62,219 bases of DNA from Oligoflexia bacterium (GCA_014376785.1 JACMQW010000044.1:1-62219); one strand, 5' to 3'. Positions 1-9,220 are shown, counted from the stretch's first letter. The notes: generated by a model from the sequence alone, not told the origin. Numbers and translations are program-made.

Positions 1-63
1 CAAGAATCGAACTTGGAACAAACCCTTAGGAAGGGTCCGTTATATCCATTTAACTACAGGGCC
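1..63 (-). tRNA. tRNA-Arg (anticodon CCT), 3' end cut by the window start
   Basis: Read on the minus strand from position 63, the sequence folds as a tRNA: acceptor strand GGCCCTG, the TA at positions 8-9, D arm GTTA/TAAC, anticodon stem with loop TTCCTAA (anticodon CCT), and a T arm CCAAG-TTCGATT-CTTG. The window edge removes the last T-stem base, the 3' acceptor strand and the CCA. The D arm matches the bacterial tRNA-Arg(CCT) type, which reads AGG codons. Confidence 0.9.
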
Positions 64-137
64 ATCGACTACGTCCTGTTTTAGCGGGAAAAAGCGTTGG
101 TGAGAAAGAGAATTCCGTCACCCAAGCTGAACAATGC

Positions 138-162
138 GGCGCGATCGGGCGCTAATCGCGCC
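138..162. repeat. Perfect 8-bp inverted repeat (hairpin) in an otherwise empty stretch
   Basis: Arms GGCGCGAT and ATCGCGCC flank a 9-nt loop. Neither side is followed by a T-run, so it is not a classical intrinsic terminator. It lies between the tRNA-Arg 5' end and the tail of the secreted-peptide gene. I see no gene in the rest of 64-351. It could be a transcript-stabilising hairpin or a dispersed repeat element; function unknown. Confidence 0.5.
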
Positions 163-351
163 AACCACGGATTCACCAGACAAAGGACGAAATGAAACCT
201 GAAAAGGCGTGCCTTCGGTGTTTTGTTCAAAAGTCCAACCGGACACAAGAACTTCAATCATCGATTCTTTGCGAAAATAGAGGACGACTTCCGATGCAGA
301 AACCGGTTTTGAATCGAATGACTGCTTCTGCAGAAGGAAGGGATCAGTGGA

Positions 352-633
352 TTAGTAACAACGGTAGGCGAGGTTCACCCATCGGCCGTAGTAATCAAAG
401 CCTGTGCACTGCACGGAATATCCTGGAACGGTCCAGAATTGGCAGCCCTGTCCGAAGGTCTGGCATTGGATGACGTAGTGCCCACCGTAAGGAGAGTAGC
501 AGGCGGTCACAGAAGTGCAGACTGGATATTGTTCCGGGCTTTCGGCCGAGGCAGGCGCACTGTCGGCATCCGCGAAAGCAACCGAACTGAGGGCAAGGCC
601 AAGGATCATTAGAAAAAGGTAAATTTTAGACAT
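352..633 (-). CDS. Small secreted cysteine-rich peptide, unknown function
   Basis: 93 aa. Residues 1-21 form a clear signal peptide (MSK, a hydrophobic core, then AFA before the mature part), followed by an acidic Ala/Ser/Pro/Glu linker. The C-terminal ~55 residues hold six cysteines and many Tyr/Gly, which fits three disulfides in a small exported domain. It belongs to no family I can name. It lies divergently from pilT with about 110 bp between the starts. No strong Shine-Dalgarno is visible before the ATG, so the start rests on the signal peptide. A small extracellular or periplasmic domain is the most that can be said. Confidence 0.7.
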   Translation of the reverse strand: MSKIYLFLMILGLALSSVAFADADSAPASAESPEQYPVCTSVTACYSPYGGHYVIQCQTFGQGCQFWTVPGYSVQCTGFDYYGRWVNLAYRCY

Positions 634-744
634 GTGCCAGGCGTGCCATAGCGCGTTGCGAGTGTCAACGGCGTGGCGCGATAGAAGTTCATTTTTAGAA
701 TTTTCCCGGATGGACCGAGGAGTATTTCAGGAGACTCACGTCTT

Positions 745-1920
745 ATGTCTATTTCGCTCGGGCAGTTACTCCAGACCATGGTCCAAAACGGTGGATCTGA
801 CCTTCATGTCGCATCGAATTCTCCACCCATGATTCGGGTGCGGGGAGATATGGCGAAGTTAAACGTCCCTCCGCTCACTCCGGCCGAGGTCGAACAGATG
901 ATCATGGCGACGCTGACCGATGCGCAGCGTGCGGAAATCATCAAAGACAAAAATTTGGATTACTCTTTCAAAGCCTCTGGAATCGGAATTTTCCGGGTGA
1001 ATATTTTCTATCAGCGCCACGGAATGTCGTTTGTCATGCGAGTGCTGACGGAAAGTCCTCCGGAGATCGACAAGCTGAATTTGCCCGCCATCTGCAAAAC
1101 GGCGTGCTCGTATTCGAATGGACTCGTGCTCGTCACCGGCCCGACGGGTTCGGGTAAATCGACCACTTTGGCTGCGATGTTAAACTACATCAATCAAACG
1201 ACGAAGGGTCACATCCTGACGTTAGAGGATCCGATCGAATTCCAGCACGAAAGCAAAATGGGAATGGTGAATCAGCGCGCTTTGGGCGCTCACTTTCCGA
1301 CTTTCGCATCGGCCATGAAAGCTGCACTCCGGGAAGATCCGGACGTGATTCTGATCGGTGAGATGCGGGATGCAGAGACGGTTGCGCTCGCTTTGAAAGC
1401 GGCCGAAACCGGTCACCTCGTTTTCTCGACCCTCCACACGAACTCGGCGTCGAAAACGATCGACCGGATCATTAATACGTTCCCGGCCGAGGAACAGCCG
1501 CAGATCCGTACCGTTTTGTCGGAAACCCTGAAGGTCGTGATTGCTCAGCGGCTGATTCCGACTGCGGATAAAAAGCGCCGGATCGGAATGCACGATATTC
1601 TAGTGAATACTTCCGCAGTGGGTAATCTCATTCGCGAGGGAAAAACGTTCCAGCTGGTGAGCGCAATGCAGACCGGGAAAAAAGACGGAATGCAGGTATT
1701 CGAGCAAGTTCTGATGGAAGCGGTGAAGCGTGGCGAGGTGACTGGAGAAGACGCTTGGGAACACGCAGGGGATAAGGCAATGTTTGCACAGTGGGCGCCA
1801 AAACCAGAGCTACCACCTGGATACGTCCCGGGCCCTGCGACTTCTCAAGCCGCAGCCGGATCGCCATCGACCGGACAGACTTCCGCGTCCCTACCGGGGG
1901 CGCCCAAAAAAATCGCTTAG
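745..1920 (+). CDS. pilT: PilT, type IV pilus retraction ATPase
   Basis: 391 aa. PilT is the hexameric cytoplasmic ATPase that depolymerises type IV pili for twitching motility. Seen here: the N-terminal PAS-like domain (residues 1-100), Walker A GPTGSGKST (132-140), the Asp box around LTLEDPIEF (159-167), Walker B DVILIGE (about 200-206) and the His box HLVFSTLHT (224-232). About 40 Pro/Ala/Ser-rich residues extend the C-terminus beyond the usual ~345 aa. A purine-rich stretch (caggag) precedes the ATG. No other pilus gene is in the window. The stop codon overlaps that of the convergent small membrane gene. PilU is the main alternative; the Walker and His boxes fit PilT well. Confidence 0.93.
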   Translation: MSISLGQLLQTMVQNGGSDLHVASNSPPMIRVRGDMAKLNVPPLTPAEVEQMIMATLTDAQRAEIIKDKNLDYSFKASGIGIFRVNIFYQRHGMSFVMRVLTESPPEIDKLNLPAICKTACSYSNGLVLVTGPTGSGKSTTLAAMLNYINQTTKGHILTLEDPIEFQHESKMGMVNQRALGAHFPTFASAMKAALREDPDVILIGEMRDAETVALALKAAETGHLVFSTLHTNSASKTIDRIINTFPAEEQPQIRTVLSETLKVVIAQRLIPTADKKRRIGMHDILVNTSAVGNLIREGKTFQLVSAMQTGKKDGMQVFEQVLMEAVKRGEVTGEDAWEHAGDKAMFAQWAPKPELPPGYVPGPATSQAAAGSPSTGQTSASLPGAPKKIA

Positions 1921-2078
1921 TGAGCGGTTGCGGGAACCGGCACCTGATTCACCGGCAATTCGAGCGCTTTTTTCTCAGCGTGGGCTTTGTACGCAGTCAC
2001 CACAGCACCGGTGAAGCTTAAAGCAACCCCGATGACACAAACCACGACGACTGATTGGAACCGTTTTAATTCTTGCAT
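1917..2078 (-). CDS. Small single-pass membrane protein, unknown function
   Basis: 53 aa from the ATG at 2078, chosen because GGAGAA lies about 10 nt upstream; a longer in-frame ATG at 2114 lacks such a site. It has one hydrophobic helix (residues about 9-30, VVVVCVIGVALSFTGAVV) and then a short Lys/Glu and Pro/Val tail. It is convergent with pilT, their stop codons sharing three bases, and divergent from pstS. No family recognised. Its real existence rests on the good ribosome site and the transmembrane pattern. Confidence 0.5.
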   Translation of the reverse strand: MQELKRFQSVVVVCVIGVALSFTGAVVTAYKAHAEKKALELPVNQVPVPATAH

Positions 2079-2116
2079 GGTTAGCGTCTTCTCCGAAAGG
2101 TCTCGAGATTTCAAGG

Positions 2117-2140
2117 CTTTAGGAGGGCACTTTCCTAAAG
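2117..2140. promoter_or_regulatory. Perfect inverted repeat between the divergent small gene and pstS
   Basis: CTTTAGGA and TCCTAAAG (8-bp arms) flank 8 bases. The site is 39 bp upstream of the divergent small-gene start and 45 bp upstream of pstS, where an operator would sit. No canonical Pho box (paired CTGTCAT) is visible. It could also act as a hairpin in the RNA. The role in phosphate control is inference. Confidence 0.4.
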
Positions 2141-2185
2141 GTTTCCTGACATAAGTCGCGATGCGTTACTGTGTAGAGTCGGGTC

Positions 2186-3241
2186 ATGCGCTTTCTCTGC
2201 ATTTTCACCGCACTGCTTTCCATCTCGATTCTGCCGCCTCGGGCGACCCAGGCAGGGGATGCGCTGACGTTAAACGGAGCGGGCGCGACTTTTCCGTACC
2301 CGCTTTATTCGAAGTGGTTCTCTGAATATCGAAAGATCGATCCCTCGGTAGAAATCAATTACCAGTCTATCGGGTCGGGAGGTGGAATTCGCCAGCTCTT
2401 AGAAAACACGATCGATTTTGGCGCTAGTGATTCGCCCATGAAAGACGAGCAACTTGCGAAAGCGAAAACGCCGCTCTTTCATTTTCCGATGGTGATGGGT
2501 GCGGTGGTGCTGACTTACAATCTCCCCGGGGTTCACCAGCCAATTAAGTTGAGTCCGGAACTCCTCGCGGACCTTTTCTTAGGAAAAATATTTTACTGGA
2601 ACGATCCGAAAATCGTCGCTTTGAATCCGGAAATCACTCTTCCCGATGTTCCGGTCATGATCGTGCACCGGTCCGATGGAAGTGGAACCACCTCGATTTT
2701 TACGGATTATCTCGCGAAAGTGAGTCCGGAATGGAAATCGCGGGTGGGGTCGGGGACGGCGGTAAAATGGCCACTCGGGATCGGCGGAAAGGGAAACGAA
2801 GGAGTCACTGGCTTCGTAAAAAATTCGCCCGGAGCGCTGGGATACATCGAGCTTCTCTACGCCGAAAAAAATAACCTCCAAGTGGCTCATTTGAAAAACG
2901 CCGCGGGAGTGTTCGTCAAGCCCGAGGCGAAATCCATCACGGCGGCTGCGAGTGGGTTTTTAAGAGAAATGCCGAAAGACTTTCGAGTTTCGATTACGAA
3001 TGCTCCGGGGAGTGGTGCCTATCCGATTTCTGCATTCACGTATCTCCTCGTTTATCGAAATCTTGGAGATGGTAAATCCGTTGACGCGAAAACCGAAAAA
3101 TTAAAAAGATTCATCGCTTGGGCGCTCACCGAAGGCCAAAAGCTTGCGGCTTCCCTTTACTACGCTCCGTTACCGGAATCGCTGAGCGCGAAAGTCCGTA
3201 TGCAATTGAAAGAGATCGGCTCAAAGGAACTCGTAAAATGA
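2186..3241 (+). CDS. pstS: PstS, periplasmic phosphate-binding protein
   Basis: 351 aa. This is the periplasmic receptor of the high-affinity phosphate ABC transporter. A signal peptide (residues 1-23) is followed by the family opening LNGAGATFPYPLYSKW, the phosphate-contact region around GSGGGIRQ, and the HRSDGSGTT motif. The size matches the family. It is the first gene of pstSCAB-phoU, and its stop codon overlaps the pstC start (ATGA). Expression probably responds to phosphate starvation, but no PhoB site is evident and no phoB/phoR gene lies in the window. Confidence 0.95.
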   Translation: MRFLCIFTALLSISILPPRATQAGDALTLNGAGATFPYPLYSKWFSEYRKIDPSVEINYQSIGSGGGIRQLLENTIDFGASDSPMKDEQLAKAKTPLFHFPMVMGAVVLTYNLPGVHQPIKLSPELLADLFLGKIFYWNDPKIVALNPEITLPDVPVMIVHRSDGSGTTSIFTDYLAKVSPEWKSRVGSGTAVKWPLGIGGKGNEGVTGFVKNSPGALGYIELLYAEKNNLQVAHLKNAAGVFVKPEAKSITAAASGFLREMPKDFRVSITNAPGSGAYPISAFTYLLVYRNLGDGKSVDAKTEKLKRFIAWALTEGQKLAASLYYAPLPESLSAKVRMQLKEIGSKELVK

Positions 3242-4161
3242 GAAACCGCGCAGCGAATCTCGGAGACCGCCGGTTCCAACGCACGCTCATGGCGTTATCG
3301 GGATCTGTGGTGTCCGTACTGGGATTAATCGCCGTTTACCTCGTGAAGTTATCCTGGCCGGCAATTCGAGAGTTCGGCCTGCCGTTTTTTTGGAGCACAG
3401 ACTGGGACCCCGTGAAAGACCATTTCGGCGCGGGTGCGTTCATCTTCGGCACGGTCACTTCCTCATTCCTTGCACTCCTGATTGCAGTGCCGCTGAGTAT
3501 TTCGGTGGCGCTCTTTCTCACTGAGCTTGCGCCACGTAAAATCGCGGCGTTGGTCGCCTTCATGGTCGAAATGCTGGCGGCGATTCCGTCCGTTGTTTAC
3601 GGACTCTGGGGAATTTTTTTCCTGGCCCCACTCTTACGTCTTCATGTTCAGCCATTTCTAAGTCGACATTTCGGCTGGGTTTTTTTATTCCAGGGACCGC
3701 CCTACGGGATCGGAATGTTCGCGGCTGCGCTTATTCTGGCGATCATGGTGACTCCGACGATTACTGCGATTTGCCGAGAAGTTTTTCGGGCGGTTCCGGA
3801 AACGCAAAGAGAAGCGGCGCTGGGTCTCGGGGCGACGAAATGGGAAACCATTCAGCTCGCCGTCGTGAAAAGCTCGTGGTCTGGAATCTTTGGAGCCTCG
3901 ATTTTAGGTTTAGGTCGCGCTCTCGGCGAAACGATGGCGGTGACCATGCTCATCGGGAACCGTAATGAAATTTCCGCATCGCTCTTTGCGCCCGGCCAAA
4001 CCATGGCATCAGTGATCGCGAATGAATATGCCGAAGCAGAATCCTCGACTCACATTGCGGCCCTGGCTTACGTGGGCTTAGCCCTTTTTATCGTTTCTTT
4101 TGTGACGAATTTTATCGCTCGGCGAATCGTGCTTCGTTTGCAAGGAGGGGCTTCCAGGTGA
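3238..4161 (+). CDS. pstC: PstC, phosphate ABC transporter permease
   Basis: 307 aa, starting at the ATG that overlaps the pstS stop by 4 bp; the in-frame upstream extension has no support. Inner-membrane permease with about six hydrophobic helices. The EAA-loop region (REAALGLGATKWETI) contacts PstB, and the LGRALGETMAV stretch is typical of PstC. It pairs with PstA to form the transmembrane channel. It ends in a GTGA overlap with pstA, so the two are probably translationally coupled. Confidence 0.95.
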   Translation: MRNRAANLGDRRFQRTLMALSGSVVSVLGLIAVYLVKLSWPAIREFGLPFFWSTDWDPVKDHFGAGAFIFGTVTSSFLALLIAVPLSISVALFLTELAPRKIAALVAFMVEMLAAIPSVVYGLWGIFFLAPLLRLHVQPFLSRHFGWVFLFQGPPYGIGMFAAALILAIMVTPTITAICREVFRAVPETQREAALGLGATKWETIQLAVVKSSWSGIFGASILGLGRALGETMAVTMLIGNRNEISASLFAPGQTMASVIANEYAEAESSTHIAALAYVGLALFIVSFVTNFIARRIVLRLQGGASR

Positions 4162-5078
4162 AAACCGAACTCGGAAATCTTGGAAACGATGGCCTCCTTC
4201 GGCCGTTGAAGCAGGGGGATAATTTTTCGAGGCTCGATTTTCGTCGCACGGTGAAAAATCGAGTGATGCTCGGCCTTTTAGGGCTCGCGTCTTTGGTGGC
4301 GATTCTTCCGCTTCTTTTTATTCTCTACTACGTGATTCACCGAGGGATCGCCGGCCTCAGTATTCGTTTTTTCACCCAGCTTCCGAAGCCAGTTGGCGAA
4401 ACGGGCGGAGGGCTTGGAAATGCGGTTTTAGGGACGCTCATCTTAGTGGGATTAGGCTCCATCATCGGAGTGCCAGTCGGAGTGGCTTCCGGAGTTTACC
4501 TCGCTGAGTACCGGCGTTCGAAATATGCAAACGTTCTGCGTTCCGCGGTAGAGCTCTTAGCGGGAGTGCCGTCGATTATTCTCGGAATTTTCGCTTACGC
4601 GCTCATCGTAGTACCGATGAAAGGTTTTTCGGCACTAGCCGGTAGTATCGCACTCGCGGTGATCCTCATTCCCACTGTGGCAAAAACCACGGAAGAAGTA
4701 TTGAAACTGGTTCCGGATCACATTCGGGAAGCGGGCCTTGCGCTGGGGTTGCCACGCTGGAAAGTGATCCTGCGAATCGTGGTTTACGGATCCCGCTCCG
4801 GAATCCTGACCGGCGTGATGCTCGGGGTTGCGCGGATTAGCGGGGAATCTGCGCCTCTGTTGTTTACTGCTTTGAACTCGCAGTACTGGCCTCACGGACT
4901 TTTAAACCCAATCTCAAGCCTTCCCGTCCAAATTTACACCTACGCGATTTCTCCATTCGATGAATGGACCCAGCTTGCTTGGACGGGATCCATGGTGCTG
5001 GTCTTATTTGTACTCGTAGCGAATCTATCCATGCGTGCGCTCATCTATCAGAAGGGCTCCGGAGGAAAAACGAAATGA
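4158..5078 (+). CDS. pstA: PstA, phosphate ABC transporter permease
   Basis: 306 aa with a GTG start inside the end of pstC. Second permease subunit. It has six predicted membrane segments and an EAA loop ([15 protein letters not shown]), followed by the family signature around [13 protein letters not shown]. The N-terminal ~30 residues before the first helix are polar. The stop codon overlaps the pstB ATG by 4 bp. The genes work as one inner-membrane complex with PstB on the cytoplasmic face. Confidence 0.95.
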   Translation: MKTELGNLGNDGLLRPLKQGDNFSRLDFRRTVKNRVMLGLLGLASLVAILPLLFILYYVIHRGIAGLSIRFFTQLPKPVGETGGGLGNAVLGTLILVGLGSIIGVPVGVASGVYLAEYRRSKYANVLRSAVELLAGVPSIILGIFAYALIVVPMKGFSALAGSIALAVILIPTVAKTTEEVLKLVPDHIREAGLALGLPRWKVILRIVVYGSRSGILTGVMLGVARISGESAPLLFTALNSQYWPHGLLNPISSLPVQIYTYAISPFDEWTQLAWTGSMVLVLFVLVANLSMRALIYQKGSGGKTK

Positions 5079-5845
5079 AGTTAACCCTAGAACCGATTCT
5101 CTCGGCGAAAAAAGTGAATGCGTATTTCGGTGCCTTTCAAGCCATAAAAGACGTGAGCCTCGACGTCGCTCCCCATTCAGTCACCGCACTCATCGGCCCA
5201 TCGGGATGTGGAAAGTCGACGTTTCTTCGGACGCTGAACCGATTGCATGAAGAAATTCCTGGGGCACGCTTCGAGGGCGAGGTTCTATTAGAAGGCGAGG
5301 ACATCTACGCCCGTGGCATGGACCCCGTGCAAGTGCGCCGGAAAATCGGGATGGTTTTTCAAAAACCAAATCCGTTTCCTTCGCTCTCGATTTTCGAAAA
5401 TGTCGTCGTCGGATTAACCCTAGCGGGGGTTCGAAACCGGCATCTTTTGGAAGAAACGGCCGAGAGTGCGCTCAAAAATGCGGCACTCTGGGACGAAGTG
5501 AAAGATAAATTAAAGGCGCCGGGGACCTCGCTCTCGGGGGGGCAGCAGCAGAGACTCTGCATTGCTCGCGCGCTTGCGGTAAAACCTCCGGTGATTTTGA
5601 TGGATGAACCAACCTCTGCGCTCGATCCAATCTCGACTGCGCGAATCGAAGAACTACTTGGAGAAATGAAGAAAGAAGTCACGGTCATCATCGTGACTCA
5701 TAATATGCAGCAGGCGGCTCGGTGCTCAGATCACACCGCGTTTTTTCTTCTGGGCGAATTGGTTGAGCATGCTCGCTCGCCGACCCTTTTTTCAAATCCT
5801 CAGGACCGTCGCACAGAGCAGTACATCACGGGCCGTTTCGGTTGA
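5075..5845 (+). CDS. pstB: PstB, phosphate ABC transporter ATPase
   Basis: 256 aa from the ATG overlapping the pstA stop. ATP-hydrolysing subunit. Walker A is GPSGCGKST (41-49), the Q-loop lies in [10 protein letters not shown] (typical of PstB), the signature is LSGGQQQR, Walker B is [12 protein letters not shown] and the switch His is in VTHNMQQA. The length equals the usual ~257 aa. It is followed after 51 bp by phoU. Confidence 0.96.
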   Translation: MKLTLEPILSAKKVNAYFGAFQAIKDVSLDVAPHSVTALIGPSGCGKSTFLRTLNRLHEEIPGARFEGEVLLEGEDIYARGMDPVQVRRKIGMVFQKPNPFPSLSIFENVVVGLTLAGVRNRHLLEETAESALKNAALWDEVKDKLKAPGTSLSGGQQQRLCIARALAVKPPVILMDEPTSALDPISTARIEELLGEMKKEVTVIIVTHNMQQAARCSDHTAFFLLGELVEHARSPTLFSNPQDRRTEQYITGRFG

Positions 5846-5896
5846 TTTTTCCGCGAGACAGTTCATGATGGGGGTTGGAAAGGTGAGGGATCACAC

Positions 5897-6556
5897 ATGG
5901 ATAGAACAATCGATTCGGGCCTTGCGAGACTAAAAACCAAACTCCTATCCATGGGCGGTTACGTCGAAAAGGCGATCGAGGAAGCCACCGGAGGTTTGGT
6001 CGAAGGACGAATGGAGCGTTTCGCCCGCGTTCATGAAATAGAAATTACGATTAATCAGCTGCATAAAGAAGTCGATGAAGATTGTCTCCATTTGCTCGCT
6101 ACCCAGTCTCCGATGGCAAAGGACCTGCGAACCATCATCGCGGTTATTAAAATTAATACCGACCTTGAGCGGATGGGGGATCAAGCGGTGAACATCGCTT
6201 ATAACGCTGCAGAGTACATGCGCGAACCACCGATTAAACCGTTAGTCGATATTCCACGGATGGCGGAACTCGCGCGCAGCATGACTCGCGATTCACTCGA
6301 TGCGTTTGTCCAAGTGAATTCGGAACTTGCCGGGGATGTGGTGAGCCGCGACGACGAAGTCGATCAGCTGAAGAATCAAATTTTTCGGGAACTCCTGACC
6401 TACATGATTTCCGATCCGAAACGGATCGAGCAGGCATTGAACCTGATTCTGATTGCGCGGAACCTCGAGCGCGTAGGGGATCACGCGACAAACATCGCGG
6501 AAGATGTGATTTTCATCGCGACGGGAAAAGACATTCGGCATGGTGGAGCGAATTAG
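5897..6556 (+). CDS. phoU: PhoU, phosphate signalling regulator
   Basis: 219 aa. PhoU is a cytoplasmic protein of two three-helix bundles that restrains phosphate uptake through PstSCAB and, in most bacteria, relays phosphate sufficiency to PhoR. Both repeats are visible, each with an ERMGD/ERVGDHATNIAE metal-binding motif (residues about 92-103 and 192-206). A GGTGAGGGA ribosome site lies upstream. It closes the pst operon. The cognate PhoR/PhoB must be encoded elsewhere. Confidence 0.95.
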   Translation: MDRTIDSGLARLKTKLLSMGGYVEKAIEEATGGLVEGRMERFARVHEIEITINQLHKEVDEDCLHLLATQSPMAKDLRTIIAVIKINTDLERMGDQAVNIAYNAAEYMREPPIKPLVDIPRMAELARSMTRDSLDAFVQVNSELAGDVVSRDDEVDQLKNQIFRELLTYMISDPKRIEQALNLILIARNLERVGDHATNIAEDVIFIATGKDIRHGGAN

Positions 6557-6801
6557 GTTTTTCGCTTCGCTTTATTCACTGGAGTGTTGCCGAACGGCAG
6601 CGTTTGAGTTGGCGAGTATTAAGTGAGTAATCCTTTCGAATCTCGCGTGCTGATAGTTCGAGCCAATTTTAAGACAAAGGATTTTAAGTTCGTAGAGGGA
6701 CTGCGATAATTAACATCCTACCTAACTTAATTTCATTGTGCATTAGCTGCAGTTAAGCAGATATTTTAAGCTATTTAAACCGTAACGTCCTGGAGTCACT
6801 T

Positions 6802-7344
6802 TTGAAAATTCTGGTTTCACTTTTTATTTTTTTTATGAACGGAATCGCCTTTGCCGCCACGGGATGGGACGGTTACGAAACGAAATACATCTCCGGCCGT
6901 GTAGCCAGAAATTATTTCAATAAAGCCCTTAAAAATGTGGATCGTCACCAATATACATTTTTCAAAGAGATGACTAAAAAAGAAAAGGCGTATTGGCGGC
7001 GGATGCACGAACAGCCAATACGTCCAATTCCCTCTAAGAGTTGTCCTGCGGTCCGTTACGTCAAAAATGACGTGCAGCCTATTGCGGCTGATCGGAAGCA
7101 TGCCGCGACGAATGGCAGAGTTTCCGGAAGCCTTGAAGTATCGAAAATTCCATTCGTATTCGTTACTTGCTTGGAAACTGCATTCACAAGCTCCGCACCG
7201 AAATACGAGTGTTTGCTGGCGTTTCAATTTGGAGGCAAATCCGATAAGTTCGTTTATGATGTAAATGCGGCTTATCAGGAACTTAATGCGAACGAATCTG
7301 TCATTCAGCTCAGATCATGCATTCCCGATGAGAGAGATTATTAA
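6802..7344 (+). CDS. Secreted protein of unknown function
   Basis: 180 aa from a TTG start, supported by GGAG 6 nt upstream (6792-6795) and by the signal peptide it opens (residues 1-18, ending IAFA). The mature part is basic and has four cysteines (SCPAV, VTCLE, YECLL, RSCIP), which suggests two disulfides. No known domain seen. It stands alone: 245 bp upstream and 240 bp downstream hold no gene. Periplasmic or extracellular location is inferred. Confidence 0.65.
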   Translation: MKILVSLFIFFMNGIAFAATGWDGYETKYISGRVARNYFNKALKNVDRHQYTFFKEMTKKEKAYWRRMHEQPIRPIPSKSCPAVRYVKNDVQPIAADRKHAATNGRVSGSLEVSKIPFVFVTCLETAFTSSAPKYECLLAFQFGGKSDKFVYDVNAAYQELNANESVIQLRSCIPDERDY

Positions 7345-7584
7345 TCCTCTTTCGTTCAATTCGAAAACTAAACGAATTTGGTGCTGTTCAGCAAGCAGGG
7401 CAGGTGTAGTGCGGGCGAAAAACTTACAAAGATTACGATCTTCTCGCTCACAATCGCCGAAAATTTGACGAGTCAGCCTCGCAGCTGATTCTTCGCTTCT
7501 TTGGCATCACCCCCGCCCCGTTTCTCACCGCCAAGTCATACTCGATCTTCCCTTAGCCGCCCGCTCGGTTTATCCTAGAGTGAT
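7345..7584. other. Gene-free stretch before mgtC
   Basis: No convincing reading frame, RNA gene or terminator with a T-run was found here. It presumably carries the promoter of the mgtC-DUF155 pair. No recognisable Mg-sensing leader was identified by eye. Confidence 0.4.
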
Positions 7585-8292
7585 ATGAACTCGAACTTTC
7601 CTTATTCTCCCCAAGACTGGGGAGTGACGCATCTCTTCCTCTACTTCGGCACGAAATGCCTGCTCGCCTTTTTCTGCGGCGGCATCGTCGGACTGGAGCG
7701 GGAGTTAAAGAGCAAGCCCGCCGGTCTGAAAACGAATATTCTGATTTGTCTCGGTTCCGCGATTTTCACGGCCACTTCGGTTCTGATTTCTAATGCGAAT
7801 GGTCCGGGTGGCGCTCCCGGAGACCCATCCCGAGTGGCGGCCCAGATCGTGTCGGGGATCGGTTTCCTCGGCGGGGGAGTGATCATTCAGGCACGAGGCA
7901 CGATCGTCGGACTGACCACCGCGGCCACCATCTGGGTGGTCTCCGCTTTAGGTGTGATGATCGGCCTGGGTTACCATAACGTCGCAGTCTTTATCGCTGC
8001 GATCGTGATCCTGATCTTAGTCAGTGTTTCTTGGTTCGAGGACCGAGTTCTGGGGCGCTCCATCGCTTTCATCACCGAAGTGTTAGTCGATGATCCGGAG
8101 GGCGAATCGCGGCATGCGGTGAATATGCTGTTGGTGCAGCACGACCTCGTGCTCGAGAGTTTCGATATTACGAGCCGGGGTGAATTCCAAAACATGATGA
8201 CCCTTCGCTATTCTGGCCACCGATCCGACCAAAAGAAATTCAACCTCGCACTCTGGGGAACCCCCGGCGTGAAGGAGATTCGCCAACAGTGA
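7585..8292 (+). CDS. MgtC/SapB family membrane protein
   Basis: 235 aa. The MgtC family comprises inner-membrane proteins linked to growth in low Mg2+ and, in pathogens, to survival inside host cells and F-ATPase inhibition. Seen: a hydrophobic N-terminal domain with the conserved GGIVGLERELKSKPAGLKTN motif (residues about 32-51), RVAAQIVSGIGFLGGGVI (about 83-100), GLTTAATIWVVSALGV, and a soluble C-terminal ACT-like region of about 65 residues. The stop overlaps the next start (GTGA), so the two genes are probably co-translated. Confidence 0.88.
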   Translation: MNSNFPYSPQDWGVTHLFLYFGTKCLLAFFCGGIVGLERELKSKPAGLKTNILICLGSAIFTATSVLISNANGPGGAPGDPSRVAAQIVSGIGFLGGGVIIQARGTIVGLTTAATIWVVSALGVMIGLGYHNVAVFIAAIVILILVSVSWFEDRVLGRSIAFITEVLVDDPEGESRHAVNMLLVQHDLVLESFDITSRGEFQNMMTLRYSGHRSDQKKFNLALWGTPGVKEIRQQ

Positions 8293-9125
8293 ACGACGTT
8301 ACCACCAAAGATCCTCAGAGCGGAATGAAGCCGGATTACCAGGTGTTTAGGCTGTCTGCGACCCACGTCGCCGAGCGTTTAAAGCTGAAAGAGCTCCGTG
8401 AAAAAGTCATTCACCCGGTGAAATCGTTCACAAATTATGAGCTGGTGGTTGAGTTCGCGGAAAATACTTACGCATTCATTTATAACTACGGATCTGTCGT
8501 TTTCTATAACGTCCCCGATGTGATGCAGGAGAAATACCTCGCAATGATTCGGGAAACGAAAGAAGGCGCAAAGATCGGAGACACCACCGACGTTTTCTTA
8601 GTCGAGTACCGTCACGACCTCGAACCCACCGTAAACCAAGTTTTTCACGACCGCATCGCGAGCGGAAAAATCACTTTTCAGAAAATCAAAATCATCTGCA
8701 TGCTCGTTGCCGAGAGTGCTGCCCTCGATTACTACGATCTACTGATCGAAAATCTATTGGAGCGAGCGACCGTGTTTACGAAGCGACTCGAGCAGCAAGG
8801 GAGGTTCGTCGCCGGGAAAGAAGATCTGCTGAAGTTCGTTGGGATGTGCCTTTCGACGAAGCAGGAAATCATCTCAAACCTCTACATCGTCGATAGCCCG
8901 GAAGAGACTTGGGACTCTCCGGAGCTGGATAAAATTTATCACGAGTTAAAAAGCATGCTCGAGATTGATGTTCGGTACCGGGCGGTCGAATACAAATCGA
9001 AAATCATCCAAGAGAGCATCGAAGTGATCACCGAACTCGTGAAGACGAAAAGAGAGGTGATGCTCGAACTCACCGTCATTTTGCTCATCGCGTTTGAAAT
9101 TCTCTTCCAGATTGTGCGGCACTGA
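8289..9125 (+). CDS. RMD1/DUF155 (YagE) family protein
   Basis: 278 aa with a GTG start overlapping the mgtC stop by 4 bp. DUF155 proteins occur from bacteria to mitochondria (yeast Rmd1, Mrx10, human RMND1). Their bacterial role is poorly known. Visible features: the N-terminal alpha/beta part with FAENTYAFIYNYGSVVFYNV, a central LLIENLLERA helix region, a charged coiled-coil-like segment (about 220-255), and one C-terminal transmembrane helix with a short tail. This matches the family's tail-anchored layout. The pairing with mgtC suggests a shared membrane or ion role, which is inference. Confidence 0.82.
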   Translation: MNDVTTKDPQSGMKPDYQVFRLSATHVAERLKLKELREKVIHPVKSFTNYELVVEFAENTYAFIYNYGSVVFYNVPDVMQEKYLAMIRETKEGAKIGDTTDVFLVEYRHDLEPTVNQVFHDRIASGKITFQKIKIICMLVAESAALDYYDLLIENLLERATVFTKRLEQQGRFVAGKEDLLKFVGMCLSTKQEIISNLYIVDSPEETWDSPELDKIYHELKSMLEIDVRYRAVEYKSKIIQESIEVITELVKTKREVMLELTVILLIAFEILFQIVRH

Positions 9126-9220
9126 GACTGGTGACTGGGTGTGTAAGGTTTGTAAAGGCTTGAAAGTATTTGCAAAATTGAACGGGCGTCTTTAGCCTAT
9201 TAGGACAGGGAGAAGACTCG

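Noticed and set aside
192-473. Plus-strand 93-codon frame opposite the secreted peptide
   Set aside because: No signal, motif or ribosome site, and it overlaps the better-supported minus-strand gene with a signal peptide.
2141-2185. Pho box upstream of pstS
   Set aside because: Only a weak CTGACAT-like match, with no second copy at the 11-bp spacing.
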